A DNA stretch of 35,041 nt, from positions 1-35,041 of the IMG/VR virus record IMGVR_UViG_3300032893_000199, one strand, 5' to 3'. The stretch is from a virus. Every line of letters starts with the position of its first letter. The first letter of the stretch is position 1. The position numbers and the translations under genes are program-made. This document shows positions 21,963 to 29,508 of the stretch, in pieces. Under the pieces are notes generated by a model, which was not told the origin of the DNA, did not search any database, and saw nothing but the letters and a program-made list of their open reading frames with translations.

Positions 21963-23673
21963 TAATGTTCACCACGGGCATGATTGATAATATCGTCATC
22001 GGTAAAGGTTGATTCTGTTCGATTCTGATGTATCCGTTCCTGTCCCATCCACCGGGGAAAGGAACTATCTTGTCTCCTGTAAAGAGTGTCGGCGGTTGCC
22101 CCATCAAGTCCGAAACCTGCCGGAAGGGAATCGTGTCAAGCGTTCCAGAGTCGCTTCCTATCTTGCATCCTAATGTTTTGTAGAACCTGACAGCTATCTG
22201 ATGAATCTTCTTTAGTCTGGCTTGTGAAGTCCCGCCCTGTCCCGGTACTTCAAGGCGCATCGGTTCGATGATAGATTGGAACGGAAGTCCCGCAGTAATA
22301 GAAGAAGCCGCGTCTTTGATAGTGATTGAACCTGAGACTACCGTGCAATCCGTAGCTACCGCGCCATCAGCAAGTACAGAAACCGATTTCCCCTCAAGGT
22401 GGTCGAGTCCCGTTACGGTAGTGACCGCTGTTCCCGAATAGGACAGGCCGCAGTCCACAAACCAACAGGCTTTTTGATTGTCCTCAAAGTCAGTTTCGAG
22501 ATATTCAATATATCTTTTGTCAGTTCCGCCGATATTCCGCTTGACGATAAACCATACCTGGTCTTCATCGGCTGTGGGGATAACGGCCACGCTCTCAAAT
22601 AAGCCGTCAGTCTCATGCAGATGCCATGCAATAACCTTTTCCAGTTTGTTGTATGTGAAGCCCAGAAGTTTCCCGTCATTCCTTACGCACCATAGAATAG
22701 AATCCGGTTCTTTCTGGAACGCCCATTCCTTGATGCCGCTTTCGGTGATGTCCTCCGCTCTAAGCGTCAAGTCTGCTGCTTCGTAATTGTCCTGAACGTA
22801 GGCATAGACAAGTTCTCTGACTTTTCTACCTATCCTTTGCAGAAACAGAACAGCATTTCCTATGAAATGGGGCTGTATATCCGCACTTCCATAACTTGTT
22901 GTCTTTCGGGCTTTCCTGTTGGAAGGCGTTATTCCCGAATCGTCACCCGCACTGATAACCCATTCCGCTTCTACCGTGCCGACATTCAGGTATCTTCCCG
23001 GACAGAGCCAGCGAATAACATTCACAGACGTTGCGCCGAGCGTAAGGTACATTCCCGCGTCCGCCGTCGTGCCTGAATTAAGAGTATCATAGGCGAAAGA
23101 TTCGCTAAGCCACAGAGATTGAGGAGAAGCTGGAGTTCCGGCGTAGACGCATCTTTCCTCGTAGAACGTCACAGCACCTGGCCAGTTTCCCGCACCCCAT
23201 GTTGGAGGTTTCTCCGTGAAGGCTATAGATGCCATTGTCCAGTTCGTGTGACCTGTGCGAGTAAGTAACTGCGGCCACACCGATTGATTGGCAAGGCGCA
23301 TCGTGTCGGCGTTCTGAGCGTACTTTATAGATGCCAAAAGAGAGGTTGCGTAAGGTGACGCGATTTCATAGGCAGAGAGACCGGTAGTAATCTGCCCGTT
23401 GTTCATGTAGAACCTGATATAGTAATCACCAAACTCCATGACGTAGGCTTGGGTAGTGGAGAACTCGAAAGGAAGCAACCGCGCAATCTTTGTGCTGTCC
23501 TTTATCTCCGCAACAAAATGAGTCCCGTATCTGCGCGAAGCACCCCCATGAGGATGCACCCACATATTCTTGAGGGTTCTACAGGAATTATAATAGGTGT
23601 CGAGGTCAACTCTCCCGTCTAATCGGGGCGTAACCTGTCCGCCTGTAAAATTTGTTAGGATAGGATGTAGCAT
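21955..23673 (-). CDS. tail tubular protein B / nozzle, 572 aa
   Basis: The start, LTNFTGGQVTPRLDGRVDLDTYY, followed by LKNMWVHPHGGASRRYGTHF and ARLLPFEFS.TQAYVMEFGD, is diagnostic for the tail tubular protein B/nozzle family of T7-like and related podoviruses. It forms the distal tube to which fibres attach. ATG overlaps the previous stop as TAATG. It overlaps the GNAT gene by 8 bases. Length is in the lower normal range (T7 gp12 is longer). Confidence 0.9.
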   Translation of the reverse strand: MLHPILTNFTGGQVTPRLDGRVDLDTYYNSCRTLKNMWVHPHGGASRRYGTHFVAEIKDSTKIARLLPFEFSTTQAYVMEFGDYYIRFYMNNGQITTGLSAYEIASPYATSLLASIKYAQNADTMRLANQSVWPQLLTRTGHTNWTMASIAFTEKPPTWGAGNWPGAVTFYEERCVYAGTPASPQSLWLSESFAYDTLNSGTTADAGMYLTLGATSVNVIRWLCPGRYLNVGTVEAEWVISAGDDSGITPSNRKARKTTSYGSADIQPHFIGNAVLFLQRIGRKVRELVYAYVQDNYEAADLTLRAEDITESGIKEWAFQKEPDSILWCVRNDGKLLGFTYNKLEKVIAWHLHETDGLFESVAVIPTADEDQVWFIVKRNIGGTDKRYIEYLETDFEDNQKACWFVDCGLSYSGTAVTTVTGLDHLEGKSVSVLADGAVATDCTVVSGSITIKDAASSITAGLPFQSIIEPMRLEVPGQGGTSQARLKKIHQIAVRFYKTLGCKIGSDSGTLDTIPFRQVSDLMGQPPTLFTGDKIVPFPGGWDRNGYIRIEQNQPLPMTILSIMPVVNIND

Positions 23674-23876
23674 TATAGTTTTCTCAGAAACCTAAGATAT
23701 TCCTCAGTTACTTTAATTCTATGTAGATGCGTTATGGAGAAAGTAAATCTATGTCTTAGATGGATATTCCATCTGATAGTGTTCGCCAATTTAATCAGGG
23801 GCAAAAAAATTCGTTGAACCGCTGTTACGGAATGTCTTTCCCCATATGACCCAAGATTAAAAAATGATTTTTTCAT
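23673..23876 (-). CDS. AT-rich, very basic small protein, 67 aa
   Basis: The frame fills exactly the space between the two tube genes, starting at TGATG on one stop and ending at TAATG on the next start. The product is rich in Arg, His and Ile, with WNIHLRHRFTFSITHLHRIK in the middle, and the DNA is more AT-rich than its neighbours. Composition and codon use are unlike the flanking genes, so this may be a recent insertion or a structured spacer that happens to stay open. No ribosome site is evident. Function is unknown. Confidence 0.4.
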   Translation of the reverse strand: MKKSFFNLGSYGERHSVTAVQRIFLPLIKLANTIRWNIHLRHRFTFSITHLHRIKVTEEYLRFLRKL

Positions 23877-24448
23877 CAAAGTCTCGCGTCTAAGAACGTG
23901 TCGTCAATCAAGGTATCGGGGTTGCCTTCCTGTGCGTCCGCACTTCTCGCTTCCGAAATCTTTTTCTCGTATATCTTCAACATGGCTTCCTGCTGAGCCG
24001 TTGAACCTGTAATGGAAAAACATCCATCAGCTGCGAGCGCCGCCGCAATCGCCTCCCGCAAAAGTACTTCCATTTCATTCGGGTCGGTAATCTGAGCTAT
24101 ATATTTTATGTTGCAGGTTTGGGAATCCGTGAGAATGTATCTGCCTTCTACTTTCCAATCCATTCCTCCGTCGCTGCATTCCTTCATCTCAAGGACTCTG
24201 AGACAGAGCGGGTCGGTAGGCAAGGCGTACTGATAATCATAACCCCACGCCGGAGTATCGGATGACTGAGCAAGCGTCGCCCTTCTAATCGCCGAGTTCC
24301 ACGGATACGCCCTCAAGACCGTATCTCTAATGTAGGGCAGTCTGCCGTTGCAATACCGAGCCGCAGTAGAGTCCTCGGTCAAGGAAATAATCTGCTTCTG
24401 TCCGAGCATCAATAACGCCTGATTTGCTATCTCAACTAATGAGGCCAC
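23876..24448 (-). CDS. tail tubular protein A / adaptor, 190 aa
   Basis: SLVEIANQALLMLGQKQIISLTED and CNGRLPYIRDTVLRAYPWNSA followed by ATLAQS are signatures of the head-tail adaptor family (T7 gp11, P22 gp4-like). It forms the ring below the portal. The length matches T7 gp11 (196 aa). Its start overlaps the polymerase-like gene by 17 bases. Confidence 0.9.
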   Translation of the reverse strand: MASLVEIANQALLMLGQKQIISLTEDSTAARYCNGRLPYIRDTVLRAYPWNSAIRRATLAQSSDTPAWGYDYQYALPTDPLCLRVLEMKECSDGGMDWKVEGRYILTDSQTCNIKYIAQITDPNEMEVLLREAIAAALAADGCFSITGSTAQQEAMLKIYEKKISEARSADAQEGNPDTLIDDTFLDARL

Positions 24449-26075
24449 TTTTCTCCTCCATCTCCATCTTCTTCTGGATTTCTAATTTCTGGATGTGTTC
24501 TAACTGTATCTTCTCAAGTTGGGTTATCTGCCCCATGAGTTCCGTTGACTGCTTGAATGTCGGGCAGATGTATAAGGCATACTGTAGAGCCAACTTCGCA
24601 CATCCGAACCCGCCGAGCCTTAACAATGCCCTTGCGTATTGGTCAAAGATACCCCACTTGACCTTTCCGCCGTCGTAATGCTCCATAGCTCTTGAAGCAT
24701 ACTGAAAAGCTATCTCTGGATATTTCGTCACATGGTAGTAATAGGCTTCGGTGAGATACTTCCCGTTGTACGGGTCACGCTCTATCGCAAGACGGATAAG
24801 GTTCAGTCTCTTTTCCTCATTCTCCATCTTCGTCCTCAGATATTCGTCATAGAGGACAAGACCTTGAAACTTGAAATACAGCGCACCGAGTATCTTCAAG
24901 ATAATCGCAACGAGGACAAGAATTATGAACGGGTTTATATATAGAGGCGTAATTATTGCGGGTGCGATAGCCCCAACAGTAGCCCAGAAAGGCAATGCCG
25001 TGTGGACTTCTCTCAAGGGGAAGAAGAAAAGTCCATCCACGGCAAAGGCGACGACAAGCCCGGAGAGGATCGGGTTGGTCGTCCAGGGGAGCGAGAAGAA
25101 GATGAGAAAGAAAAGAAGGTATCCGAATATTCCTAATTCAAAAATAAGTTCAAGATGGTCATTATGTACCCTGTGAGATGCCGCCGCCTCCACGGGTGTC
25201 CTGTCCTTCGCGTCGTCCTGCGAGAATATCTTGAGTATGTAACCATTCTGCATCAGTTTGGGGTTGGCGTTGGGATATTCCTTCCTGAACGTCCTCAAAC
25301 CCCATCCGGCAAAGATTTTTTCTTTGATAAGATAAAGTGCGGCGAGGTTGAAAATGATTCTGCGGTTCTGTGCTGTCTTCCCCGGACGGTCTTTTCTGTC
25401 CCACTTATAACCCGCATACCCCACGCCGAGAGCGAAAAGGAAAATAACGAACTTCATGGCACTCAAATCAAGCATCACCGCAGTCACAGCCAATCCAATA
25501 ACAGTCGCTATGATGGCACCCTTGCACTGAGACGTTCCGATGCCTGTCGCCATGACAAGAAGTGGTATCGCGTACCATCCTGAGACGTTCAGAAGCAACC
25601 ACAGGGCAACGAATAGATGAACCATGATAAATGCCCCATAGTGGTTGTTGTTTCCGAATACCCAGAAGGTATGCTCAAAGCGGTTTATGTGCCTGTGGAA
25701 GTACATATACTGCTTATACATCGTCATTATGACGAAGATGGGGCCGGGGATGAGTATGATTGCTAAAAGAATTTCGGTAGGGACTGTTCTTGCTACGAGA
25801 AAAGCCAGAAGACAGCAAAACAGCATATAGAAATCGAAATAGCTCTGCTTCGATTGCGTCCACGCGAGAGAGCCGAGCATCCAGAGCGTGAAACCGGCGA
25901 CGGCGATTGTCGTATAGTCTGGAATATACGGAAACTGATTCGTGATGAGCCAGTAGATAAGGAATACGCCGGTTATCGCCATTAGTATGTAGTTCCTTCC
26001 TTCCTCCTGTTGCTGAAACCAGAAGAAAGGCAAAAAGACAGTCACCAGAAAAAGGTATATAACAGCCGATTCCAT
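24432..26075 (-). CDS. Wzy/WaaL-type O-antigen polymerase/ligase-like membrane protein, 547 aa
   Basis: The protein has about ten or more membrane segments (residues 5-395) and the conserved points of the Wzy_C superfamily: VFGNNNHYGAF (139-149), a large loop starting GWGLRTFRKEYPN (258-270), and HRVHNDHLELIFELGIFG (301-318) before another membrane helix. A C-terminal helical domain (about 415-545) looks TPR-like. Members polymerise or ligate O-antigen or other glycans from undecaprenyl carriers at the periplasmic face. I use the ATG at 26075, with GGGGAATGT ahead. It sits inside the virion operon between capsid and tail tube. D3-like seroconversion is a parallel, but its role here is inference. 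Confidence 0.88.
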   Translation of the reverse strand: MESAVIYLFLVTVFLPFFWFQQQEEGRNYILMAITGVFLIYWLITNQFPYIPDYTTIAVAGFTLWMLGSLAWTQSKQSYFDFYMLFCCLLAFLVARTVPTEILLAIILIPGPIFVIMTMYKQYMYFHRHINRFEHTFWVFGNNNHYGAFIMVHLFVALWLLLNVSGWYAIPLLVMATGIGTSQCKGAIIATVIGLAVTAVMLDLSAMKFVIFLFALGVGYAGYKWDRKDRPGKTAQNRRIIFNLAALYLIKEKIFAGWGLRTFRKEYPNANPKLMQNGYILKIFSQDDAKDRTPVEAAASHRVHNDHLELIFELGIFGYLLFFLIFFSLPWTTNPILSGLVVAFAVDGLFFFPLREVHTALPFWATVGAIAPAIITPLYINPFIILVLVAIILKILGALYFKFQGLVLYDEYLRTKMENEEKRLNLIRLAIERDPYNGKYLTEAYYYHVTKYPEIAFQYASRAMEHYDGGKVKWGIFDQYARALLRLGGFGCAKLALQYALYICPTFKQSTELMGQITQLEKIQLEHIQKLEIQKKMEMEEKSGLIS

Positions 26076-26093
26076 ACATTCCCCTTTATGAGT

Positions 26094-26120
26094 GGGGCGG
26101 AAGCCCTGAACTCCCGCCCC
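26094..26120 (-). terminator. GC-rich hairpin, possible attenuator
   Basis: On the transcript GGGGCGGGA pairs with TTCCGCCCC (9 pairs including one G-T) around a 9-base loop. It lies after the small capsid-module gene and just before the polymerase-like gene. No T-run follows, so termination by itself is doubtful. It may stop RNA decay or lower expression of the membrane protein. Confidence 0.4.
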
Positions 26121-26130
26121 GGTTAGATTG

Positions 26131-26403
26131 TTAAGCCATGCCGCCCTTGTGACAGAAGCAAATCGACGCATTGCTTGTGTTGATTTTGGTGATGCCGAAG
26201 ATGATGATTTCGGTATTTCCAGTCGAACTCAAGTGCTGCGCGATTATGATGTCACCCACCTTGAGACCCGGCTGTGAACTCGTGTTAAAGTGAGTCACAC
26301 CGGAACTCGTAGTAAGGGTTGCACCGACGACGTAGGAATAGACGTTGCAAAGATTGCCTACTCCCAAGTTACTAAATCCGCATGATTGAAAAGTATCTGC
26401 CAT
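26131..26403 (-). CDS. small structural-type protein, 90 aa
   Basis: A beta-rich 90-aa protein (VYSYVVGATLTTSSGV, VGDIIIAQHLSSTGNTEIII) just after the major capsid gene, with GGAGGTGAC before ATG. Size, Ser/Thr/Gly content and place suggest a capsid decoration or cement protein. No family is recognised with confidence. Confidence 0.65.
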   Translation of the reverse strand: MADTFQSCGFSNLGVGNLCNVYSYVVGATLTTSSGVTHFNTSSQPGLKVGDIIIAQHLSSTGNTEIIIFGITKINTSNASICFCHKGGMA

Positions 26404-26420
26404 AGTCAGTCACCTCCCCT

Positions 26421-27260
26421 CTAAGCCAACAGAGCGGACGATGCCTCGTCAGCAGAAATCTTCACAATGCCGTATTCATCAATGACCACAGCACCGCAAG
26501 ACATCATGCTATTGACAAGCCACGCCACTTTCTGCGGGACATAGTTAATTTCAGTCGTTATCTGCTTGTTCTCCGCAAGTCCGATTGCGGAACGATGATA
26601 GAGGAAGCAAGACCGGACAGTTCCATTGAGAGGCAACTGGGATGAGAAGAACCAGTTGATACCCCTCCAATTCACTACCTGGGTTCCGTTAGTCCAAGGG
26701 AACTTGTCGCCGACATAATCCCTGCTGGACACCTGTGTGATGTTGATAAACTCTTCCCACTGCTGAGGCCCAAGCACCCCCCACCTGTCGCCGTCATCCG
26801 GCACATCGTAGGTGTTCAGGTCAAGAATCGCCGTGAGAAGTTTATACTTGTTAAGGCCGGTATTGAGGCTGCTTACGGTAAGGGTCGTTACCGCGTCCAT
26901 CTTCGCAAGAATCCTTAAATCTACTTCCCTTCCAAGCGCGCCCGCGCCCGAACGAGCATACGCCTGTCTCTCGTTCACGTTGGTCTTGAGTTCATCAAGA
27001 CTATCGAGATACTCAGGTGCGTACTTGTCGGTTGAGGTTGCTGTCTTGTTGGAGTGGACGGGGTTCATCGGAACGACATCGCCATTTCTGCCTTTGTCGG
27101 TTGCCGTACCCTTGCCAATGACGGGGAATTTTGCGACCTGTCCAGGGTCGAGCTGTTTCAGTCTGACGGTATTCCGCAGTTTGGAACCGAACTGCTGATA
27201 AGCCAAATGAACATCAGCGTCATATTGGGTTATGAATACCTGGTCAACGGTATTAGCCAT
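26421..27260 (-). CDS. major capsid protein, HK97-fold candidate, 279 aa
   Basis: MANTVDQVFITQYDADVHLAYQQFG is a typical start of podovirus capsid proteins, and FPVIGKGTATDKGRNGDVVP plus ERQAYARSGAGALGREVDLR match the strand and long-helix region of the T7-type HK97 fold. The C-terminal half has GINWFFSSQLPL and AWLVNSMMSCGAVVIDE, usual for the A domain. AAGGAGGATAAC precedes the ATG. Scaffold lies upstream, portal further up. It is shorter than T7 gp10A (345 aa). Confidence 0.9.
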   Translation of the reverse strand: MANTVDQVFITQYDADVHLAYQQFGSKLRNTVRLKQLDPGQVAKFPVIGKGTATDKGRNGDVVPMNPVHSNKTATSTDKYAPEYLDSLDELKTNVNERQAYARSGAGALGREVDLRILAKMDAVTTLTVSSLNTGLNKYKLLTAILDLNTYDVPDDGDRWGVLGPQQWEEFINITQVSSRDYVGDKFPWTNGTQVVNWRGINWFFSSQLPLNGTVRSCFLYHRSAIGLAENKQITTEINYVPQKVAWLVNSMMSCGAVVIDEYGIVKISADEASSALLA

Positions 27261-27410
27261 ATCGTTATCCTCCTTCTTATGAGTTACAAACAAACCTGCC
27301 GGTCTGGTTGTCCCATGCGAAGTCGGTAACGATTGTCCTTACGGGTCGTCCCGTGCTTACTTCGGGGCCGTCTCTTTCAGGTGCTAATAGTTATGGGTTG
27401 CGGGATTGTG
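27261..27410 (-). other. capsid gene leader, 150 bp
   Basis: No gene is called. The transcript can form ACGGG/CCCGT (27341-27354) enclosed by CGAAGT/ACTTCG (27318-27323 with 27359-27364). A protein-like open frame (ending FAWDNQTGRFVCNS) runs through about 27283-27393 but has no ATG, GTG or TTG. It may be a decayed gene end or a structured 5' leader for capsid mRNA. Confidence 0.35.
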
Positions 27411-28217
27411 CTATCGCGTCCCTTGCTCCGTTAGTTTCTGTGCGTATTCTGCTACCTGCTTCCTGTAACCCTCGTCGCTTACGAGCGGATCCATGCTCTT
27501 GTAACGCGGGTCATTCATCATCTTGACCAATCCTTCTTTTGAGTATTGGTCTTTTGTAGTTATGTCACCCCCCTTCGTTAATTGGTGTTCGCCAAGTGCC
27601 TGTGATATTTTGAACATTCCCTTGACCATTGCGGGATGGTTGTTCAGTCCTGTATCAATGAGCATCTTCTGGAAGTCTTCACCGAATATGGGAACGATGA
27701 CCGAATCCGCCTTCTTTAGATTCGCATCATAGTCTTTCCCCCATTCCTTCTTCATTTCAGCGGTGGACTTTGTAAGATAGTCGTTTGCGTCCTTGCCTAA
27801 CTTCTCGAACTCCGCTCTCTGTCCCTCGTCCCACCATTTCGCAATCTCCTGAACGGCGGTTTTGGAAAGACCTATCTTGTGCGCGAGTTCCGCAAACTGT
27901 TTTGTGCGTTCTTCATTGTAGGTCATCCCTTCCGGCAGACTGTCGGGTTTCTTGAGTTCGTACCCGTCAATGCTGTCCGGCCTTCCGAGCGCCTTGTAGT
28001 AGTTATTCCACTCATCAGGCGTTGACCTCTCCGTAGGAACAATCACACCCTTGCGCGAAATCATCTTCTCCGCTTCAAGGTAGGACTTCGCAAGACTTCC
28101 CACATCCTTGAACTTACTGAGACTCGGCAAAGCGTCTGCCGTCCTCACATCTTCCGGTAGAGAATTTACGAACTCGTTTCCTTGTGTCTCGCTATTAACG
28201 ACTTCCCCTTCTGCCAT
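27411..28217 (-). CDS. capsid scaffolding protein, 268 aa
   Basis: An acidic, helical protein directly before the capsid gene, the classic scaffold place. VGSLAKSYLEAEKMI and VPTERSTPDEWNNYYKALGRP are recurrent in phage scaffold or head-assembly proteins, and the tail NDPRYKSMDPLVSDEGYRKQV is also typical. It would direct procapsid assembly and leave the head. AAGGAGGGGAAGG precedes the ATG. Confidence 0.82.
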   Translation of the reverse strand: MAEGEVVNSETQGNEFVNSLPEDVRTADALPSLSKFKDVGSLAKSYLEAEKMISRKGVIVPTERSTPDEWNNYYKALGRPDSIDGYELKKPDSLPEGMTYNEERTKQFAELAHKIGLSKTAVQEIAKWWDEGQRAEFEKLGKDANDYLTKSTAEMKKEWGKDYDANLKKADSVIVPIFGEDFQKMLIDTGLNNHPAMVKGMFKISQALGEHQLTKGGDITTKDQYSKEGLVKMMNDPRYKSMDPLVSDEGYRKQVAEYAQKLTEQGTR

Positions 28218-28377
28218 CCTTCCCCTCCTTTTTCTGCAATTCGCTTAAAATAAGTTGTTGTGTCGTCTGCATCTCCAAAAGCAGTTTATATATCGCCATC
28301 AGGAAAACCTGTGTATCCGTTCCCCGAATATCCCCCGTACACATCCTGTCAATTATTGGTTTCAATATCGCCTTCAT
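28195..28377 (-). CDS. small helical protein, 60 aa
   Basis: AGGATTGAT precedes the ATG and the gene overlaps the scaffold start by 23 bases. The product is helical (TQVFLMAIYKLLLEMQTTQQ) with a basic end. Function is unknown; it is probably co-expressed with the scaffold. Confidence 0.55.
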   Translation of the reverse strand: MKAILKPIIDRMCTGDIRGTDTQVFLMAIYKLLLEMQTTQQLILSELQKKEGKDGRRGSR

Positions 28378-28378
28378 A

Positions 28379-28549
28379 TCAATCCTGTTTTATAGTTAAT
28401 CCGTCATCATCAGATATGGTTGTCCAGACCTTTTCGAGATTGATACCATGTCTTTTCAAAAACTCAATTCGGTTGGCAAGAGCATTAAATGGTGTTAATT
28501 CCTCTATTTCGGCAAAATAATCCTCCCATGTTATCCGTATTTCTTTCAT
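28379..28549 (-). CDS. small hypothetical protein, 56 aa
   Basis: A 56-codon frame starts in an ATGA overlap with the previous gene and ends just before the next start. The peptide begins MKEIRITWEDYFAEIEEL and continues as a charged helical protein (ANRIEFLKRHGINLEKVW). Good coupling and normal composition make it a likely gene. Unknown function. Confidence 0.6.
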   Translation of the reverse strand: MKEIRITWEDYFAEIEELTPFNALANRIEFLKRHGINLEKVWTTISDDDGLTIKQD

Positions 28550-28794
28550 TCCTTTGCTTCCTGCCCCTCTTCCTCCGGTATGTCCGGCGGTTCCCTCAAC
28601 ATCTCCCTGATATGAAGCAAAACGCTTCTCTGCCCCTCATTGAATATCGTAAAATAGGGGTCGAGTTTTCCATCAACCTCAGACTGCCGCGCCGTTGTCC
28701 TGTTGAAGCAAAACCTGTCTTCCAAATCCTTCAAGACGTATTCCGGTATCTTTGAATACTGCTGCCAGAGGTCAAATCTTTTCGGGTCTTTCAT
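28546..28794 (-). CDS. Bbp19-like small phage protein candidate, 82 aa
   Basis: The centre (FNEGQRSVLLHIREMLREPP) resembles the core of the Bbp19 family, small proteins between portal and scaffold genes in several phages, where the pattern is F...GxxVLxxL. The position fits. GGAACAGG precedes the ATG. The resemblance is from memory of the motif and is tentative. Confidence 0.6.
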   Translation of the reverse strand: MKDPKRFDLWQQYSKIPEYVLKDLEDRFCFNRTTARQSEVDGKLDPYFTIFNEGQRSVLLHIREMLREPPDIPEEEGQEAKE

Positions 28795-28972
28795 CCTGTT
28801 CCTTTCTGCTAAATGAATACTTTAATGAAGGAACGCCTTTTTCCCATGTTACTTTCGCCGGTATAATTAAAATCCAACCTAAAAAACAAAATAAGAAAGC
28901 GGCCAATAGTAAAAGGATAGCTAACAACGGCCATAGTAAAAAAAGAACCAACTTAACCAGTATGTCTTTCAT
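28772..28972 (-). CDS. hydrophobic membrane protein, 66 aa
   Basis: From ATG 28972 (AGAAAGG about 8 bases upstream) the protein has a strongly hydrophobic stretch at 4-42, probably two helices, then a basic tail (SLKYSFSRKEQDERPEKI). It overlaps the previous gene by 20 bases. It is one of two membrane proteins next to the portal gene. A holin or pinholin function cannot be excluded. Confidence 0.6.
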   Translation of the reverse strand: MKDILVKLVLFLLWPLLAILLLLAAFLFCFLGWILIIPAKVTWEKGVPSLKYSFSRKEQDERPEKI

Positions 28973-29315
28973 CCCCCAATACCTTTCTGTCAAGTCCATC
29001 CAAAACCGGATTGCGTCTATTCTGCCAGTCCGCCTCTCTGTCATAGAACCTGTTCTTGTCCCACCACTTCCCTATCGACCAATGAATGCCTATTTTGCAA
29101 ATGACAATCACCGGCACGGCGCATATGAAAAGAACAATCGGGAAATCAGGTAAAACGCTTTTTAAGCCAAGCCACCAGACGACATAGACCTGTGCATTCA
29201 CCAAGCCTTTGAAGAATGATGCTTCCGAATTTCCCTTGCTGTAGAGGTTCTTGTTGTGGATGTACCACTTGACTACCCTCTCCAACCTCTCCCTGTCGTG
29301 CAGGAACAACGACAT
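28953..29315 (-). CDS. membrane protein, 120 aa
   Basis: From ATG 29315 the frame gives MSLFLHDRERLERVVKWYIH, then SFFKGLVNAQVYVVWWLGLK and a second membrane stretch (IVLFICAVPVIVICKIGIHW), followed by a polar end. Third codon positions are GC-rich as in the virion genes, which supports this frame in the 170-base region shared with the upstream gene. Function is unknown. Confidence 0.65.
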   Translation of the reverse strand: MSLFLHDRERLERVVKWYIHNKNLYSKGNSEASFFKGLVNAQVYVVWWLGLKSVLPDFPIVLFICAVPVIVICKIGIHWSIGKWWDKNRFYDREADWQNRRNPVLDGLDRKVLGDERHTG

Positions 29316-29508
29316 TATCTTCTGGAATCTGCTCACCCTTGAACTCCTGTATGTATCTGATACCTTCCTTGTGGTAAATTCTTGCAACGTGCCTGTTGGT
29401 ATCGAATCCCCTCTGTTGCAGATACGAAATTACCGCCCTGCCTGAACCGAGTTTGCGCATGACGCGATATGGTATATCTTCAGTCTTGGTTACAGTTCGT
29501 TCACCCAT
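29146..29508 (-). CDS. hypothetical protein with overprinted 3' half, 120 aa
   Basis: The N-terminal 65 residues look like a normal conserved domain (YRVMRKLGSGRAVISYLQQ, HVARIYHKEGIRYIQEFKG). The C-terminal 55 are Gln/Gly-rich and are read out of frame over the next gene (29146-29315). The start overlaps the portal stop by 8 bases. It may truly end at 29146, or an upstream frameshift may occur. See the finding on this overlap. Confidence 0.55.
   Translation of the reverse strand: MGERTVTKTEDIPYRVMRKLGSGRAVISYLQQRGFDTNRHVARIYHKEGIRYIQEFKGEQIPEDNVVVPARQGEVGEGSQVVHPQQEPLQQGKFGSIILQRLGECTGLCRLVAWLKKRFT

Noticed and set aside
25155-25583. Plus-strand frame of 142 codons inside the polymerase-like gene
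   Set aside because: Antisense shadow; composition is His/Arg/Ser-rich and unlike the operon, and the opposite frame has conserved Wzy motifs.
26076-26171. Longer start of the polymerase-like gene from 26171
   Set aside because: The extension would overlap the preceding gene, crosses the 26094-26120 hairpin, is not hydrophobic like the true N-terminus and has no ribosome site.
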